Shown: piece by piece, positions 13,812 through 26,400 of the stretch | Position numbering within the stretch: position 1 is the first letter of the stretch | Layout: each line of letters starts with the position of its first letter | Assembly: GCF_905475465.1 (NCBI RefSeq) | Contig: NC_062234.1 | Coordinates: 11,245,001 to 11,309,000 of the forward strand | DNA: 64,000 nucleotides | Reading direction: 5' to 3' | From: Pieris napi | Lineage: Eukaryota > Arthropoda > Insecta > Lepidoptera > Pieridae | The notes under the pieces: generated by a model | Database searches by the model: none | Seen by the model: only the letters and a program-made list of their open reading frames with translations | What the model was told of the DNA's origin: nothing | Position numbers and translations under genes: made by a program

Positions 13812-15928
13812 CCTATTCCGATTTTTATGCACCTTTATTTTATTTATTAACGTATTATAAATATTACGGAAACATAATAAATTTAAGCTACCATCGCTGT
13901 TGAAAAATAGTAGTGATTAAATGTGTGACAATCGATTATATAAACTATTTCATTTGACATAAACTTGGGGATATCCCCTTAATGTTATATATTTACATAA
14001 ACTTAACTACTTACTTAAATATTTATTGGTATACTAAAAAAATTGAATGAGTTCAGTGGAAATAATAACGCAAACCTGGGTCACACGTGAGGTTAAAGGA
14101 GATGAATATTGGATAAATTGTATTAATAATAAATTCATTGTACTTCAAGCGTAGGAACACAATCAATAAGAAATCACCTTCTAGCTTATATTTCAGCTTT
14201 CTATTAATATTTTATTTCATATTATGCCCTATGAAGGGAAACGCGCATTCTATAATTAATAGTTATGGACTAAAATCATGATATAAATTTTGAATTAACA
14301 AAAGTGAACGGAAAAACATAGTAAAAATACCTGTAATATGTAAATATGACAAAAAAATATATTAGCACTAAAAATCTCAGTCAGGCCCAAAACCAAAATA
14401 TATATCAAGAAAGAGCATATATACCTATATTTTTTATTTTTATCATCGTTGATACTTGAATGAAAACAAGTTAAATCTGGAATAGGCCTTTAACGGTATG
14501 TATGGTTGTTTAGTACTTATACTATTATTACTACGATGCGAATAGTGTAGAAAATATAGCTAGGTAGTTTCTTCCAGAAGAATTACCGACCGGCACGGCC
14601 GTGCAAATTGTAACGGCGTTACATTATAGGATTGCTAATGAATATACAACCTACAACCATACCTATTTTATATATTATATGGCTCTTAATCTCATATTGC
14701 ATTCGCTTTTTTGATCGTTTTCATTTCATAAATAAGTAGGTAATCAGCCTTCTGTCTGAACATGTTGTCAATTCTTGGATTTGAGCTATGCCGGTTTCCT
14801 CACATTGTTTTCCTAATTACTATACGTTGTGACGATTAGGTTATTATATTTAATGTAGATATATAAAGAAAATTATAAATGAAATAGATGCAGAAAGCTG
14901 AGTTGTAATGCCACTGAATGTATTGTTTATAGCCCTACCAACGCAAAGGCCAGAGGGCAGAGATACACTAATTAAAACCTAACTTTTTTAAATTATGACT
15001 GGTAGGATCGAACTTAAGACGACCTTTAAAACATTTAAATATGTAACGTATGGCGTCGTATTAATATTACACCACAAGTAATATTTATATAAGTGAAAGC
15101 TGTAGTGTTACGATAAAGTACACAGGATCACTAGGTATCTAAGTAAGATAGTGATGCGGTGTACTTTGAACCGATTCTATATTCAAACGCATTGTAATAA
15201 AAGAAGAAATCAATATTATACATATACATTTTCTATTAATTTCGGATAAAACAGATAGCTATGTGTCTATTAAATACCAAATATAATATCATCCAGCATT
15301 CTTTGACTGTTGGTAGAAGAGATCCGTTAATATACGACTTTAATAACTCTAAACTTGAAATAAAACTCGCGTTAACAGTCCCAACACAAAAGTGTAAATA
15401 TAATAACGATTCGATATTGGGAAATTAAATTGGTACCTGTGGTGAATTTTTTATCTACCATACAAATGACATATGCCAGGTGCCAACACTGGAAATGTCA
15501 ATTGCCATTATCAAATATTTGACTATTGACTTTTTAGTTTTATGATACAAATCTTGTTTGCATTTTGTAATGATTTGGGAAAGTAAATTCTGAGTTAAAA
15601 ATAAAATAGCAAATCGAAACACGGTTCTTTTTAGAATCATTGTTTATAAAAGAAAATAAGATTGTTATTCTGGTTTTCATAACCTTGTAACAATATAAAT
15701 ATATAGAGAATTGTGTAAGTTTATCATCAGTTGTTAATAAATTATACAACACAAGTTGTGAGTGTTAAATTGTGATCTTGCAACATTAAATAAGGAGTTT
15801 TACGTCTATTTAATTATTCAATGCCTTATATATTTCTCTCCATGTTTCCTGCATTTTCAGGGTCAGCCTTGTTATGTAGCAAACAAACAAATAAAGAACC
15901 TATAAATGTAAGAAGCAAAGTTAAAATC

Positions 15929-16681
15929 ATGAAGAAGGTCGTATTGTTTAAAAGCACATCTGAAGATTATCAAAATGCGTTCAGTAACAGTATTTACGAG
16001 CCCATATTTGTGGAGCCCCTTCAATTTGTCTTTATAAACTTACAAGGACTTTCTGAGAAGTTGACAAAGAATAATTACGATGGCATTATACTATCGAGTC
16101 CGCGGGCTATCGAGGCTGTCTCGAAGTGCTGGTCTCCCTCGAAATACGTAGCCTGGAATTCAAAACGCGTGTACACGGTGGGTGAAGTTAGCTGTCAGAA
16201 AATAAAACATATGCTTGGATTGGATGCATTGGGTGGCACTACTGGTAATGCAGAAAATTTGGCAAACCTGATTGCTTCTGAAAACCCCGAGTCTGCTAGG
16301 TTTTTATTCCCATGTGGAAACTTAAGATCTGAAATATTACCAAATGTATTAGGAGCAGCAAAGATGACAGTTGAACCATTGACAGTGTATGAAACAAAAG
16401 AAAATGAACATCTAAGAGAAAGATTAATAGACCTAAATGAAAATGTAAATCCTTGCTGTATGGTGTTTTTTAGTCCCTCAGGTTGTGAGTACATTTACAG
16501 GCAGTTACAGACATTTAGCAATAACCTCTCTTTATTGCCGCACTTTGCAATCGGAAACTCTACAGCTCATAAGATTGAGAACTTGGGTGTTGAGATAGCA
16601 GGGGTGGCAGCTAAGCCCAAACCAGAGTGTGTTATTGAATCTGTTGTTGAATATTTCAGAACATTTGAAGCCTGTGGTTAG
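15929..16681 (+). CDS. UROS: Uroporphyrinogen-III synthase
   Basis: UROS closes hydroxymethylbilane into uroporphyrinogen III, inverting ring D, in the cytosolic part of heme synthesis. The 250-residue product has the HemD-type two-lobe pattern. It starts MKKVVLFKS, has an ILSSPRAIEAV strand-helix motif at about residue 54, and has FFSPSG and AIGNSTA motifs in the second half where the family has its conserved serine and threonine contacts. Length is close to animal homologues (about 265). An in-frame ATG at 15821 would add 36 residues. I prefer 15929 because the family begins at the K-V-x-L-x-K strand. The gene has no intron, unlike most neighbours, and its 3' end faces the tetraspan gene 376 bp away. 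Confidence 0.9.
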   Translation: MKKVVLFKSTSEDYQNAFSNSIYEPIFVEPLQFVFINLQGLSEKLTKNNYDGIILSSPRAIEAVSKCWSPSKYVAWNSKRVYTVGEVSCQKIKHMLGLDALGGTTGNAENLANLIASENPESARFLFPCGNLRSEILPNVLGAAKMTVEPLTVYETKENEHLRERLIDLNENVNPCCMVFFSPSGCEYIYRQLQTFSNNLSLLPHFAIGNSTAHKIENLGVEIAGVAAKPKPECVIESVVEYFRTFEACG

Positions 16682-17057
16682 TTTTATTTTACATGTTAAT
16701 TAAGGTGTTGGTTTTGTACATAACTTTATTATTGTTTATAAATAATTTAATTAAAATGTTATTAATTTAAGAAAAAAACATGTTTAAGTGAACTATTTTG
16801 ATTCTTACGTAAAGACTTTGCTTTCTAATTATATAAATATTATGTAATTTGCATATTTATATAGTGAATCAGAGCATTTCAAATTCAAATATTCTTACAA
16901 GAGTGATGAGAACAAACCAAGCTACATGTAAGACAACAAAACAAATTTTTGTTGTGATGTACTAGTAAAAAGTGTGAAAGATTTTTATTTGTTGCACTTT
17001 CATATCCCAAATTAATGAACTAATAAATTGAGATTATTTAGATATACTAAATCACTA
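16682..17057. other. Spacer between two convergent 3' ends
   Basis: This AT-rich DNA should hold the 3' UTRs of UROS (+) and the tetraspan gene (-). On the minus strand a canonical AATAAA lies at 16984-16989, about 70 nt after the tetraspan stop. On the plus strand only ATTAAA-type signals are seen shortly after the UROS stop. Nothing else was recognised. Confidence 0.55.
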
Positions 17058-20000
17058 TTAGACATGCAGCTCGGCAGGCAGAACCACAGGTCGAAACTCG
17101 GGATGGCAGCGGCCCGTCGTCGGCGCGTTAGCGATATGTATGCCATCACGGCACTTGCTAGAATCATGCTCGCGTTTATTATGCGGTATGCCTAGAGGCT
17201 AAAAAAAATATATTTATAAGTAATAACAACACCGTTACTTTACAATGTCAAATATTGAATATATAATAACTAAATCTTATTAATAATTATTTAAAGATTT
17301 TGGATAACTATCATAATTAAACATCTATGTAAATATTATATCCTGTTTGTGGCAGTTGATTTAACCTTGGAAGTATTTATTCTTAACAAAGGATTCGTAA
17401 ATGAAAGGGCTGTGCTGGTCACAAGGGCGCAACGAATACCGTACATTTTATGAAATAGGAAGTCATAGTTGAGGGTAAGGCAAATCGCGAGGTCGGTCAA
17501 TGCACTTCGAAAGCAATAAAATGTATGTGATTGAGCAACAGCGAAATAATCTTTCTTATAAAGTCTCCTACAAAATTTATTATTCCATTGAAAAAACTAT
17601 AAAATAGACCAAGTGACACACCCCAGGCAAAACGTGGATGGAAGACTGTGAGGCTGAGGACGGCTAAGATCAGCAATGTCACCTACATTAGCGCATACCA
17701 TTACTAATTTCTTTATTATTGACGTGATAACGTCTTTAAAATCGTTTTAGTCGGGTGACATGTTCAGAAACTTGTGTCACACCAAAACCTCACGAGCGCG
17801 ATCGCAGGTATAACGAGAGAGAGACGGACCGATCTCCCGTCTCATCTCGAGCGCTGCCAGTCATTCCGTGAAACTTGTCACGCGGAATCCTCACGAGCGG
17901 AGGCTGGCATAGCGTTCGAGTGAGTGGACCGATCTTCCGTCTCGTTATCACGTAAACATCTCGATCGTAAACCTACTTTACAAACAACCAATATTTTTTT
18001 CTTATACAGTAGAACCTCTATAAGTCGAACATCAAGGGAGACGCCAAAAAATTCGAGTTATAGAGTTTTCAACTTATGGAGGATTTCGACTTAGGCGTAT
18101 TTTGATTCGACATAAAGAGTTTGAGGTTTATTCTTATAAATTTTGAGCTAGAGCACCCGACACAAAGCAAGCAAACACGTGTTTCCATGAGTCATAAATT
18201 TATTATTGTAAACTCCTAAAATGTTTTCTAAGAAACAATAGTGTACTCACATTGTCGGCAAGTTCTTAAAGTCCGTAACTTATTTTTGTTCGAACAATAG
18301 AGATAATAAATTCCAAATGATCAAGTTGTAAAGGTTGTAAAATAAAACGTTCCTATGTTCGAGATACAGAGGTCAAATTTAATTTTTCGAGTTATAGAGT
18401 GAAAATATGTACCAAAATGGCTTGGAGGGACTCGGTGATTATTTCGATTAACAGAGGGTCAAGATTTCAAGTAATGGAGGTTTTGGTGTTTTAAGGGAAG
18501 GGAACAAAACATTTTTTCGAGATTTGGAGGTTTTTGACTTATCGAGGTTCGACTTAACGAGGTTCTACTGTACTATCATATAGTCAGGTAATGATCTCAA
18601 AGTAAAAATGCGAGTAGTATAAAAACCATATAATATATTAATAGAATTACAATTCAAAGTTAAAAGAAAACGACACTCGCGGCCGCCCACCACGCGTTTG
18701 GTTCATGACAACGGGGAGGTTGTGCGCTAAGCCGCCGGTCGGCGAGCGGTGTACGGTAACAAGTGTTTAATAAATTACCCTAACGCGAACGTGACTAGAC
18801 TCGTACGACAAACCGACTTCGTGTAGGAAGTTACAAAAGTGGTGATATGTACACTACTATATAAAAATAATGCTCTCACTGGAGTTACATCAATGATTAC
18901 ATTTAGTACTCAATTCAAACCTGTTTCACTATAGACTGCCCCTCTACACTTCCGAGCCGACTGGAGCACGGATTAAGGAGGCGCCGGCCTAAGGTCGACG
19001 AATAGTGCTAATGTAAGCTCATGACGCGAGTACGACACACGGTATAAATATATAACAATTACACTTACTGTATATATCGGGCTCGCTTATTCTACGGAAT
19101 GTACGTCAATCACCTAAATTTGATATCTTGCTATAGTCAAAATTCATTATTATGGAAAACATCACATTAAGCATTTTTTAATTTCAAATACTTTTAATAG
19201 ACCACATGGATTTTCATGCATGTTTTTATAAAAAATATTAAGGCCGGTCTGAACTTTGACACAATATAGCAAGATATCTTTCACATTTTAACTCATTAAA
19301 TCTAATACTACTCAATTTACCGCAAACAATACAAATATTGCTTAAACTAAAATAAACCTTTGTGTAAATGCTAGTCTGATACAATTAATACTGCTTTTAT
19401 AACAAGTATTACAAATAATAAGTTCTTAGCTATAACTGCTTTCAAATGATATGCTAACTGGCACAACATAATACGGCAGTATTTTCCTTGAATGCTATGT
19501 GGAATCCAGAATTCATTGTAACATAATAGAATCTAAAGCAATGAGAATAAAAATAGGCAACTATCTAATTTGTGCAACTTACTATTATACAGAAATGCTT
19601 AACTAAGTACTGACTAGAATAAAATCAGACTTGTGAATGAAATTAGTAAACACTAAAATAATTATCCCTATCGGGGAAATATCATATAATAGGTTGAAGT
19701 AGGTGGATTGTGATTTTTTGTTCCCAGATAGAGAATATCATAAAAACAATAATAGTTCATCTGTGGTTGAGAATAGAGATCAAAAGAGTTTATAAAAAAG
19801 TGAGATCGCGACATCTAATGGCAGTTTAAGAACACGTCCCACACCCATAAACCTCGCTACAGTCGAACCCAACACGGACCGGACGAGGAGGGATCACGTT
19901 TTCATTTGGAGCCACTTCCTCGACTATAAAACTCTAACGTCTATAAAACATATAAAAGTTTCGTAGCGTTCAGACGGTTCCGACGATACGTCAATTCGTG

Positions 20001-21444
20001 CCAAGGCGGCGTGGAGCCGAGGCGCTGCCTTCCACCGGCTCTAGAAGTCGGTGAGCGTGGCGCGTCACTATAACGGGTCGTCTCGCGAGCTGGAGGCTTG
20101 GGGCACGGCGCGGTACGCGGCTGGGCCCGAGGAGCGTCGAGAGCCTCCCCTCCCCGTGCCCCCTGCGCGCACGCACCCCGCGCGTAACGCCAACCACGCC
20201 AGCGCAGCACCCGCGCACGCTCCGGCCCCGCCCACGCCCTTTAAAGGGAATACTTAATCACATCACAGACCTTAAGTACTGTCAAATTACTAGTGTAGTT
20301 CGTATGTTAGTGATAGTCAAAATAAACATTAGGAATGTAGTATAGGAGGTTTATTTAAAAAATTAAACTCACCACCGCAGAGTAAATGAGTGCAGGAGAG
20401 TACAGGAAGCGCACATCGGTAAGAGGTCGCAACGCCAATCCGGCGCCGACCGTTAGCCAGCAAGCACTCCATGCCCCCAGCCAACCACTCTGTCATTACA
20501 CACACATTACCATAAATACATTACTCCTGATTTAAAAATATATAAACAATAAATTGAAAATCATCATGTTAAAATATTTCATAAATTACCCATTTTGTGA
20601 AATCCAATGGAAATAGAGCTGTAAGCGCTGTTAAGTGCAGGACAAGCAGCAGGGTGTGGGCCAAGAATGTAGTGAGCGCACCAAACATCAGAGGCCGTGT
20701 TGCCTCTGCACCCCTCAGCCCCAGTGCTGCCCACACCAATATACACACTGTTCCACTACACACCTGTAAAGACACTCCTTACCACTTAATATGCTATAAG
20801 GAAGCTTATTTGATAGAAAATTCTAAAATTTCAGCATGAAACAAGTAATATACAGAACAGTCTTATGGAATTAACGAAGACACAAAGACCACATTTACAT
20901 TTTTTACACTACATACATAAAATACAGTGCAGCCATCTTATACTATTAAAAAACATGAAGATGAGAGTTGTGTGGTAACCTTTCATGCTTGATAAACAGA
21001 TTATATATTAAATTCTAGACTAAAACTAAAATGTATTGCAATAATAGAAAAAATCAATGCAATATTTTACCTAAATGTAGTTTAATTTAATAAGTTAAAT
21101 TTTGATTACCTATAGACTTGAAAGACACTTACAACAAGAAGTAGAGTGAGAGCCCCAAAGGAAGAACAAAAGTATCGCGGGCGGCAGTAGACCGGAGCGA
21201 GCGGCTGGGGTCGTGGCGGCGGCGCACGCGAGTAGTGCGCGTGGGAATCCCACGAGCGCTCTGTGAGTTCGGTACCAGCAGGCGAGCGGCCGCCGCCGAA
21301 GCTGCCCGCTATCTCCAAGTCTTGCCCTTCCTCACCGCGGCAGCTAGTCGGCTCCAGCTCGCGGATTTCTTCCAGCAACAGCTCCACCTCGTCGGTCGAG
21401 TATAACTCGCTCGCAGACACGTAGCGCGTCGGCGCCGCTTGCAT
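17058..21444 (-). CDS. Four-pass membrane protein of unknown function
   Basis: The inferred exons are 21444-21133, 20763-20590, 20489-20373, 17682-17622 and 17191-17058, encoding 265 residues. Introns are GT-AG and phases match (0,0,0,1). The N-terminal 90 residues are hydrophilic (YVSASELYSTDEVE is followed by acidic and Pro/Arg-rich stretches). Four hydrophobic segments lie at about 94-120, 127-152, 163-185 and 190-218, with the last one spanning the junction of exons 3 and 4. The C-terminal 45 residues are polar and end PAELHV. The topology resembles MARVEL/tetraspan proteins, but no family motif was recognised, so I give no name. ATG 21444 is the first ATG after an in-frame TGA. An alternative last exon lies at 20068-20238. 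Intron 3 (2.7 kb) carries two transposons. Confidence 0.6.
17722..17953. repeat. Inverted-repeat element, two-lobed
   Basis: ACGTGATAACG at 17722-17732 is perfectly complementary to 17943-17953. Inside, two related lobes each carry cctcacgagcg followed later by gaccgatctYccgtctc. This looks like a short MITE with an internal partial duplication. No clear target duplication is visible. It lies in intron 3 of the tetraspan gene. Confidence 0.5.
18007..18570. mobile_element. pogo/Tigger-type MITE
   Basis: The left end CAGTAGAACCTCTATAAGTC and the right end GACTTAACGAGGTTCTACTG are inverted repeats, flanked by TA duplications at 18005-18006 and 18571-18572. CAGTAGAACCTC-type termini are known from Tigger/pogo elements. 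The 564-bp interior has several more gttcgag/ttatagag-type repeats and no transposase frame. It is in intron 3 of the tetraspan gene. Confidence 0.8.
20068..20238 (-). other. GC-rich block; possible alternative last exon
   Basis: After an AG acceptor at 20240-20239 the frame continues in phase from exon 3 of the tetraspan gene (phase 0) for 56 residues to TAG at 20070-20068. It begins with a Gly/Ala-rich hydrophobic stretch that could finish the fourth membrane span, followed by an Arg/Gly/Ser tail. The result would be a 257-residue isoform. The base composition is so GC-rich that all frames stay open, so the frame alone proves little. The distal exons at 17622-17682 and 17058-17191 give a more convincing membrane segment. 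Confidence 0.3.
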
Positions 21445-21956
21445 AGCCCTCGGCCTCACCCGGCCGCCCGCGGCACGACCTGCGCCCCGCACTCACATGG
21501 GCTCGCGCGCCCTACTCCTTGATGACACACTGGCGACATCCAACACTCAGCCTTTTCACTAGTCACATCATCTAATTGAAAAATAAATTTAAGAAAATTT
21601 CATTGTAAACAGAATAAAATTACGCATTGATAGCACGCCATGTTTGATAACATCTTCAGATTTGACAGGTTTTTTTTTGACAATAAATATTGTAGACTAG
21701 TCAATACTCAATTTATCCTAGAAACATCTAAGGATCTGTCAACACAGATGTAGTAGGGTAGTAAGTAAATGTCAGGACTCAAATCAATGAATCTTTTAGA
21801 TATACCAAATTGATTATTTAGAATAAATCTAGCGTCAGCCTACAACACAACAATTCTCGCAGTGAAACATAATTGTCGAAAAGTTAGGTTATTTCATAAT
21901 GACAATTTACATAAATCTAATTTCGTATCAAAAGGATATAACCATAACCTGTACTG

Positions 21957-22249
21957 TACCGTTCCTGGGTCATCACGGTGCTTTAATAAGAGAAGATTTT
22001 TGTTTTACTCTATATTAACCACTCGCGTATAACAATAGATAGAATATGAGCGAAATTATGAAATGTTAATTGCTATGTAAAGAATGAAAGCAATTTAACA
22101 GTCAAAGAGAGTGCCTACGTCTGGCTATGCTCTCGGGGTGAAACTCCCATGATTTAGTTAATTGCTATGAAACGAATGACTGCAAAGTAACAGTCGAAGA
22201 GAGTGCCTGCGTCAGGCTATACTCTCGGGGCGTTACTCCGACGATTTAG
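21957..22249. repeat. Dispersed repeat ending in a 92-bp tandem pair
   Basis: Two 92-bp units lie at 22065-22156 and 22157-22248. Each contains ttaattgctatg, then gagagtgcctRcgt, then ctatRctctcgggg, where gagagt and actctc can pair. The leading 108 bp (gttcctgggtcatc onward) plus one and a bit units recur at 25182-25393 in an intron of the LOTUS-Tudor gene. This is a family of interspersed elements with a variable number of units. I do not recognise its class. Confidence 0.65.
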
Positions 22250-22366
22250 GAAATCACGTCACGCTTATAAATGAAGCTTATAAAACTAAGAAAGCCTGAG
22301 TGAGCAAAATGTACAGCCTTGGCTGGTACATAACCAAAGTTGCTTTGAATTTGATTTAATCATTAA

Positions 22367-22651
22367 ATAAAAAATAAATAATAGTTTAAAAAAACTAAAA
22401 AACACGCTTTTAAAGCACTAATTCCTAATTTAGGCTGAAAATGGTAATGAACAATAAATACTGGTATTATTGTGAAAAAGCGTGGGGCGCTCTGTGCCAT
22501 ATATTTCGTCTATCGAGCAACCATTAATACCAGTATTTTTTGTTCATTACCATTTTCAGCCTAAATTAGGAATTATTTTTCACTTTTTAGTTTGATGTAC
22601 TTTAAAAGCGTGTTTTTTAGTTTTTTTTAACTATTATTTATTTTATTTTTA
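22367..22651. mobile_element. Foldback MITE, copy 1
   Basis: Long inverted arms (ataatagtttaaaaaaact, aaaacacgctttta, ctaatttaggctgaaaatgg, then ataaatactggtat and their complements) surround a loop reading gctctgtgccatat and then cgtctatcgagcaacc. It has no coding frame. A second, internally deleted copy is at 26500-26650. Confidence 0.75.
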
Positions 22652-23436
22652 AAGTAATTATTACTGCATTCAATGATTTAAAAAAAATTATTGTTTAATC
22701 TGGGAATTGAATCGACTCAAAAAACAACACCCCTTATTTTTTGATTCCAATCAAGAGAATGGACAAAAAATAATCATTCTTCCTAAGTAGCATAGTATTT
22801 TTAAATAAAGGAATTTTCGTGTTTCGTGGTCATGTTAATTCTTTGACATTTTAAAAAAGATATCGGGATTAGTTTTTTTGTGAGTGCTGTTCGATTTCAG
22901 AACATATTTCATTGATGTTATTGTCGTGTGAAATCACGGCTTTGATCTGCATACCGCTGTGGATCTCCGATCTTCCATTGAACGATTACCATGTTCTTCA
23001 ATTTCGGGTCCCTACATAATAATTTTGGCAATAATTGATGCAATTTATTTGCCTAGAATATCTTAATCTTATGTTAATTTAAGGAACTGAATAAAAACAC
23101 TTATGTATAAATGCTTGTTTATTTATTTTATCTCACTTTAGTCACATAACATTACTGTCTTTAATAATATATGGCGGTAGTATTGGTACTAATCAGATCG
23201 AAACTAACAGTTTAATATAGATAGTAATTTTGAAATTCACAGTAAAAAGGTCTTTTTTATATTGTATAAAAATGTTATGTTATCACAAAGATACTTAAAA
23301 TGTACTTATGTAGCAAAAATATTTAAGTCTTAATTTAACGTTATATAAAAATAACAACAAGTAACGTCTCTATTCAAATACTTTAACAACCATCAGATTC
23401 CTTCTTCATGAAATAAACGATTTTGAAATATAGATG

Positions 23437-26400
23437 CTAAAGTCCCGGCGGCGAGGGACAAAAGCGGTGAGGGCCGAAACCAGGTGGAGGGGCCACATTG
23501 ACGGGAGCCGAGGCGAGGTCAATCGCTTTTGAAATGTAATGCAGTGCCATAAGCGGGTTTATTCCGCGCAGCTGGTTGAACGTTTGGCATACACGTACTG
23601 GTATACTCACGACTTCATTGTCTAGTTGTGAACTAGACAAATGTGCTTGCAAATGTGCGTCTACGCTATTCCGCCAGTCCGTCTCAGGGACGGGCCAGTT
23701 CGCTTGTGTCTCCTCCCGCCAATGCTCTCCCCCTCTGTTCCACAATTCCATCTCCCCTCCCGGCGGATCCTGCTCTTGCGGAACTGTCTCTGTGATATTC
23801 ATGCTTTCTAGAGCCACAGCGAGGGTGTGCGCGGGTTGCGCAGGAGGAGACGAGGGGGGAGGAGAGGGCAGAGCGGAGGGAACGTGGCGGCGATATTCGT
23901 CGAGGAAATCGAGCACGACGCCGTTGCGCAAGTAGGCGCTGATCTCAGCGTAGTTGAGTGTGTCGCCATTCTCCAGGGCGTCGAAGGAGGGTGACAAGTA
24001 CGGCTCCGAGAACTGAAAATGAATTAAGTATTCGTCACTCAAATCCTAATTTAGGGTTTCTACACAGTTAAATATTCAAAACAAACAAATTTAATGTACC
24101 ACATATTATTTATTCATATTGAGGCAATTAAACACTACACATACAGATGTTCAGAGACGAATATTTTATTAATAGATACAAATCCATGCGAAGCGCAAGG
24201 GTCGTAGCATTGCTCAATATCGATAAAAAAGGTAATGTCTTACGACAGGAACAGTAGATCGCGGATCGGCATGTCCGGCGCGCACTAATTCGTCCGATAT
24301 GTACACGTCTACATCCGTCAACGTATCCACGAGGACCACTTCCAGGACATTGTTCTAAAAACAAAAAAAAAAAGTTAATTGCAGCCAAACAAAAATCAAA
24401 GGTTAATAAAACTTAAGAGGTGTCAAAGGACACCCGGATGGAACGAAATTCCTTTCGATTAATTTATATGTTAATTTGTATCATAACAGTATGATAGGTT
24501 TTCTCGACACCAATCTTACGAGGAAAAAAAAACCCAACATCACGAGGTGTTTCCCAGGCGGTCACCCATCCAAGTACTGACCTCGCCCGACGTTGCTTAA
24601 CTTCGGTGATCGGACGAGAACCGGTGTATTACAATAGCAAATAGCAAAAAAGTGTCGTGACAACTTTTCGTAAGAATTTATTCCGTCTAGCCCCCTTTCA
24701 CAACGCGCGATAAGGAACTTCGTTCCAAAAGAAGATCACGAAAGCTGGAAATTACCTCGGAGTCGACGGCAGCGACCGCAGCGACGAGCGGCTTCTGTGC
24801 GACGAGTGATAGAAAAGCAGTGGCGGCGCCATGTGGCCAGCGGCGGGCACCGTTGGGTGGCTGCACGCGGGACAGGCGTGCGCGGACGGCCTGCACCGGC
24901 AGCTTACCCCACTCGCGGCGCAACGGCCGCAAGGCTTGCGCCTCTACACGCTCCACCGTCCCATAGTCCACGTGGCGGACCTGCACAGGCCAACGAGTAT
25001 AAAGGCTTAGTGGTGAGTTTTACTAAGCACGCGAAATCAGTATTGACAACGATCGCTATTTTATATTACAAGTTGCATATCATTAAAACCCGAGAGTATA
25101 AAAAATCGGGTAAAACCAAGTTAACTATTTTTTACATACAAAGTTTTATATGTATAATAGAAACGTTGATTTTATGACCATGTACGTTCCTGGGTCATCG
25201 GGGTGCTATAAATAATAGAGGATTTTATATTTACTCTACTTTAACCACACGCGTATAACAATAGAATATAAGCGAAATAATGAAATATTAATTGCTATGT
25301 AACGAATGAATGCAATGTTGAAGAGAGTGCCTACGTCTCGCTATACTCTCGGGGGGTAACTAGCATGATTTAGTTAATTGCTATGAAACGAATTTACTTT
25401 CTTTTTATTTATTTATTTAAAGAAAAAAAAATCCAAATTGGTTTGCCATTCAGTCCAGTGATCCTGAGTCCAGGGAACCTGTCATGGACGCCCGTGGCAA
25501 GTGTCGAGGTAGAGAAGTCTTTAATATTCACTTAATGTTTGTAAAAGTAAGTAAATGTAAAATAAAAAAGGAATCAAATAAAGAAAAGAGGAGTACGAAT
25601 ACTTTTTTTATAGTTTGACCAATGTAGTACTTTTTAAACATACTACATTGGTCTGCATATTTCTGTCGCTCAGTTTTTCATGTAGTGATTCTGGTAATTT
25701 AATTATAGTTGGAATCATACAGCTTCGTGTTCTTTTTCCGTATATGGTACCTTGGCTGTAGCTGTTATATAATTGGTTTTTTCTGCATGCGCGATGTTAT
25801 GTTTTGTACGTTTAATTACATTACAGTACATTAATAAAAAGGTTGTTATGATTTTCTTTATACCATGTGTATATGTGTATGTAAATATATGTAATCCTAC
25901 AACTGACATAAATCATATATAACCAAAAACAATTAAACTAAAGATATAAATATTACATGATGCAGAACAGTTAGAGATGCTCACCTTGACTGTGTCACTG
26001 TCTATCACTTTGACAATAAGGGATCGATGCCAGTCGCCCTCGTAGCGACTAGAGCAATAGTGGCCCCTTCGCACGGCACCCGTCGCCAGTCGTCGCTCAC
26101 CCTCCGCACCGCCATCGTAGTACTGGCTATAACACACTGCTGTCAGTCACACGCCGCACTATCTTGCCCTACTAGAAAGGCCCTAGAAAGAAACTCACTT
26201 CATCTCATCCATGATGTCTTCCATGGCACTGTTTTGCTCGCCGAGGCGAAGAAGCCAGAAGTGCGATGGCGAATACACTTCCCCGATCAGCACGTCTAAC
26301 ATGTCCCCGGGTCGCACTCCGTCTTGTTCCGCGCTTGGGATGCTCTCCGTGTAATGCAGACAGTCTGACGGGAACACGTCTGGGTCCTTCAAATTAATCA

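Larger units (their letters stand above)
1..15820. other. Gene-poor region with repeats and possible regulatory DNA
   Basis: No open frame here resembles a known protein, and I found no exon chain with matching splice phases. The open frames are short and low in complexity. GC-richer islets occur near 340-450, 2420-2620, 6230-6480, 6740-6930 and 13570-13820. They lack coding character and could be promoters or enhancers of a gene outside the window, or part of a very long intron. Recognised contents (LINE tails, inverted-repeat elements, hairpins, a tandem repeat, an octamer cluster) are listed separately. Short AT microsatellites, for example near 12827-12856 and 13430-13490, make up part of the rest. 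Confidence 0.6.
21445..23436. other. Spacer upstream of the tetraspan gene
   Basis: It holds the presumed promoter and 5' UTR of the tetraspan gene (21445-21560, GC-rich), two repeat insertions listed separately (21957-22249 and 22367-22651), and the 3' UTR of the LOTUS-Tudor gene just before 23437. No other gene was seen. Confidence 0.5.

Noticed and set aside
17103..17195. Plus-strand 30-codon ORF in a GC-richer patch
   Set aside because: It is antisense to the last exon of the tetraspan gene, and the patch's composition is explained by that exon.
19941..20257. Several overlapping open frames on both strands
   Set aside because: The block is so GC-rich that stops are rare in all frames. 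Only the frame in phase with tetraspan exon 3 was kept, at low confidence.
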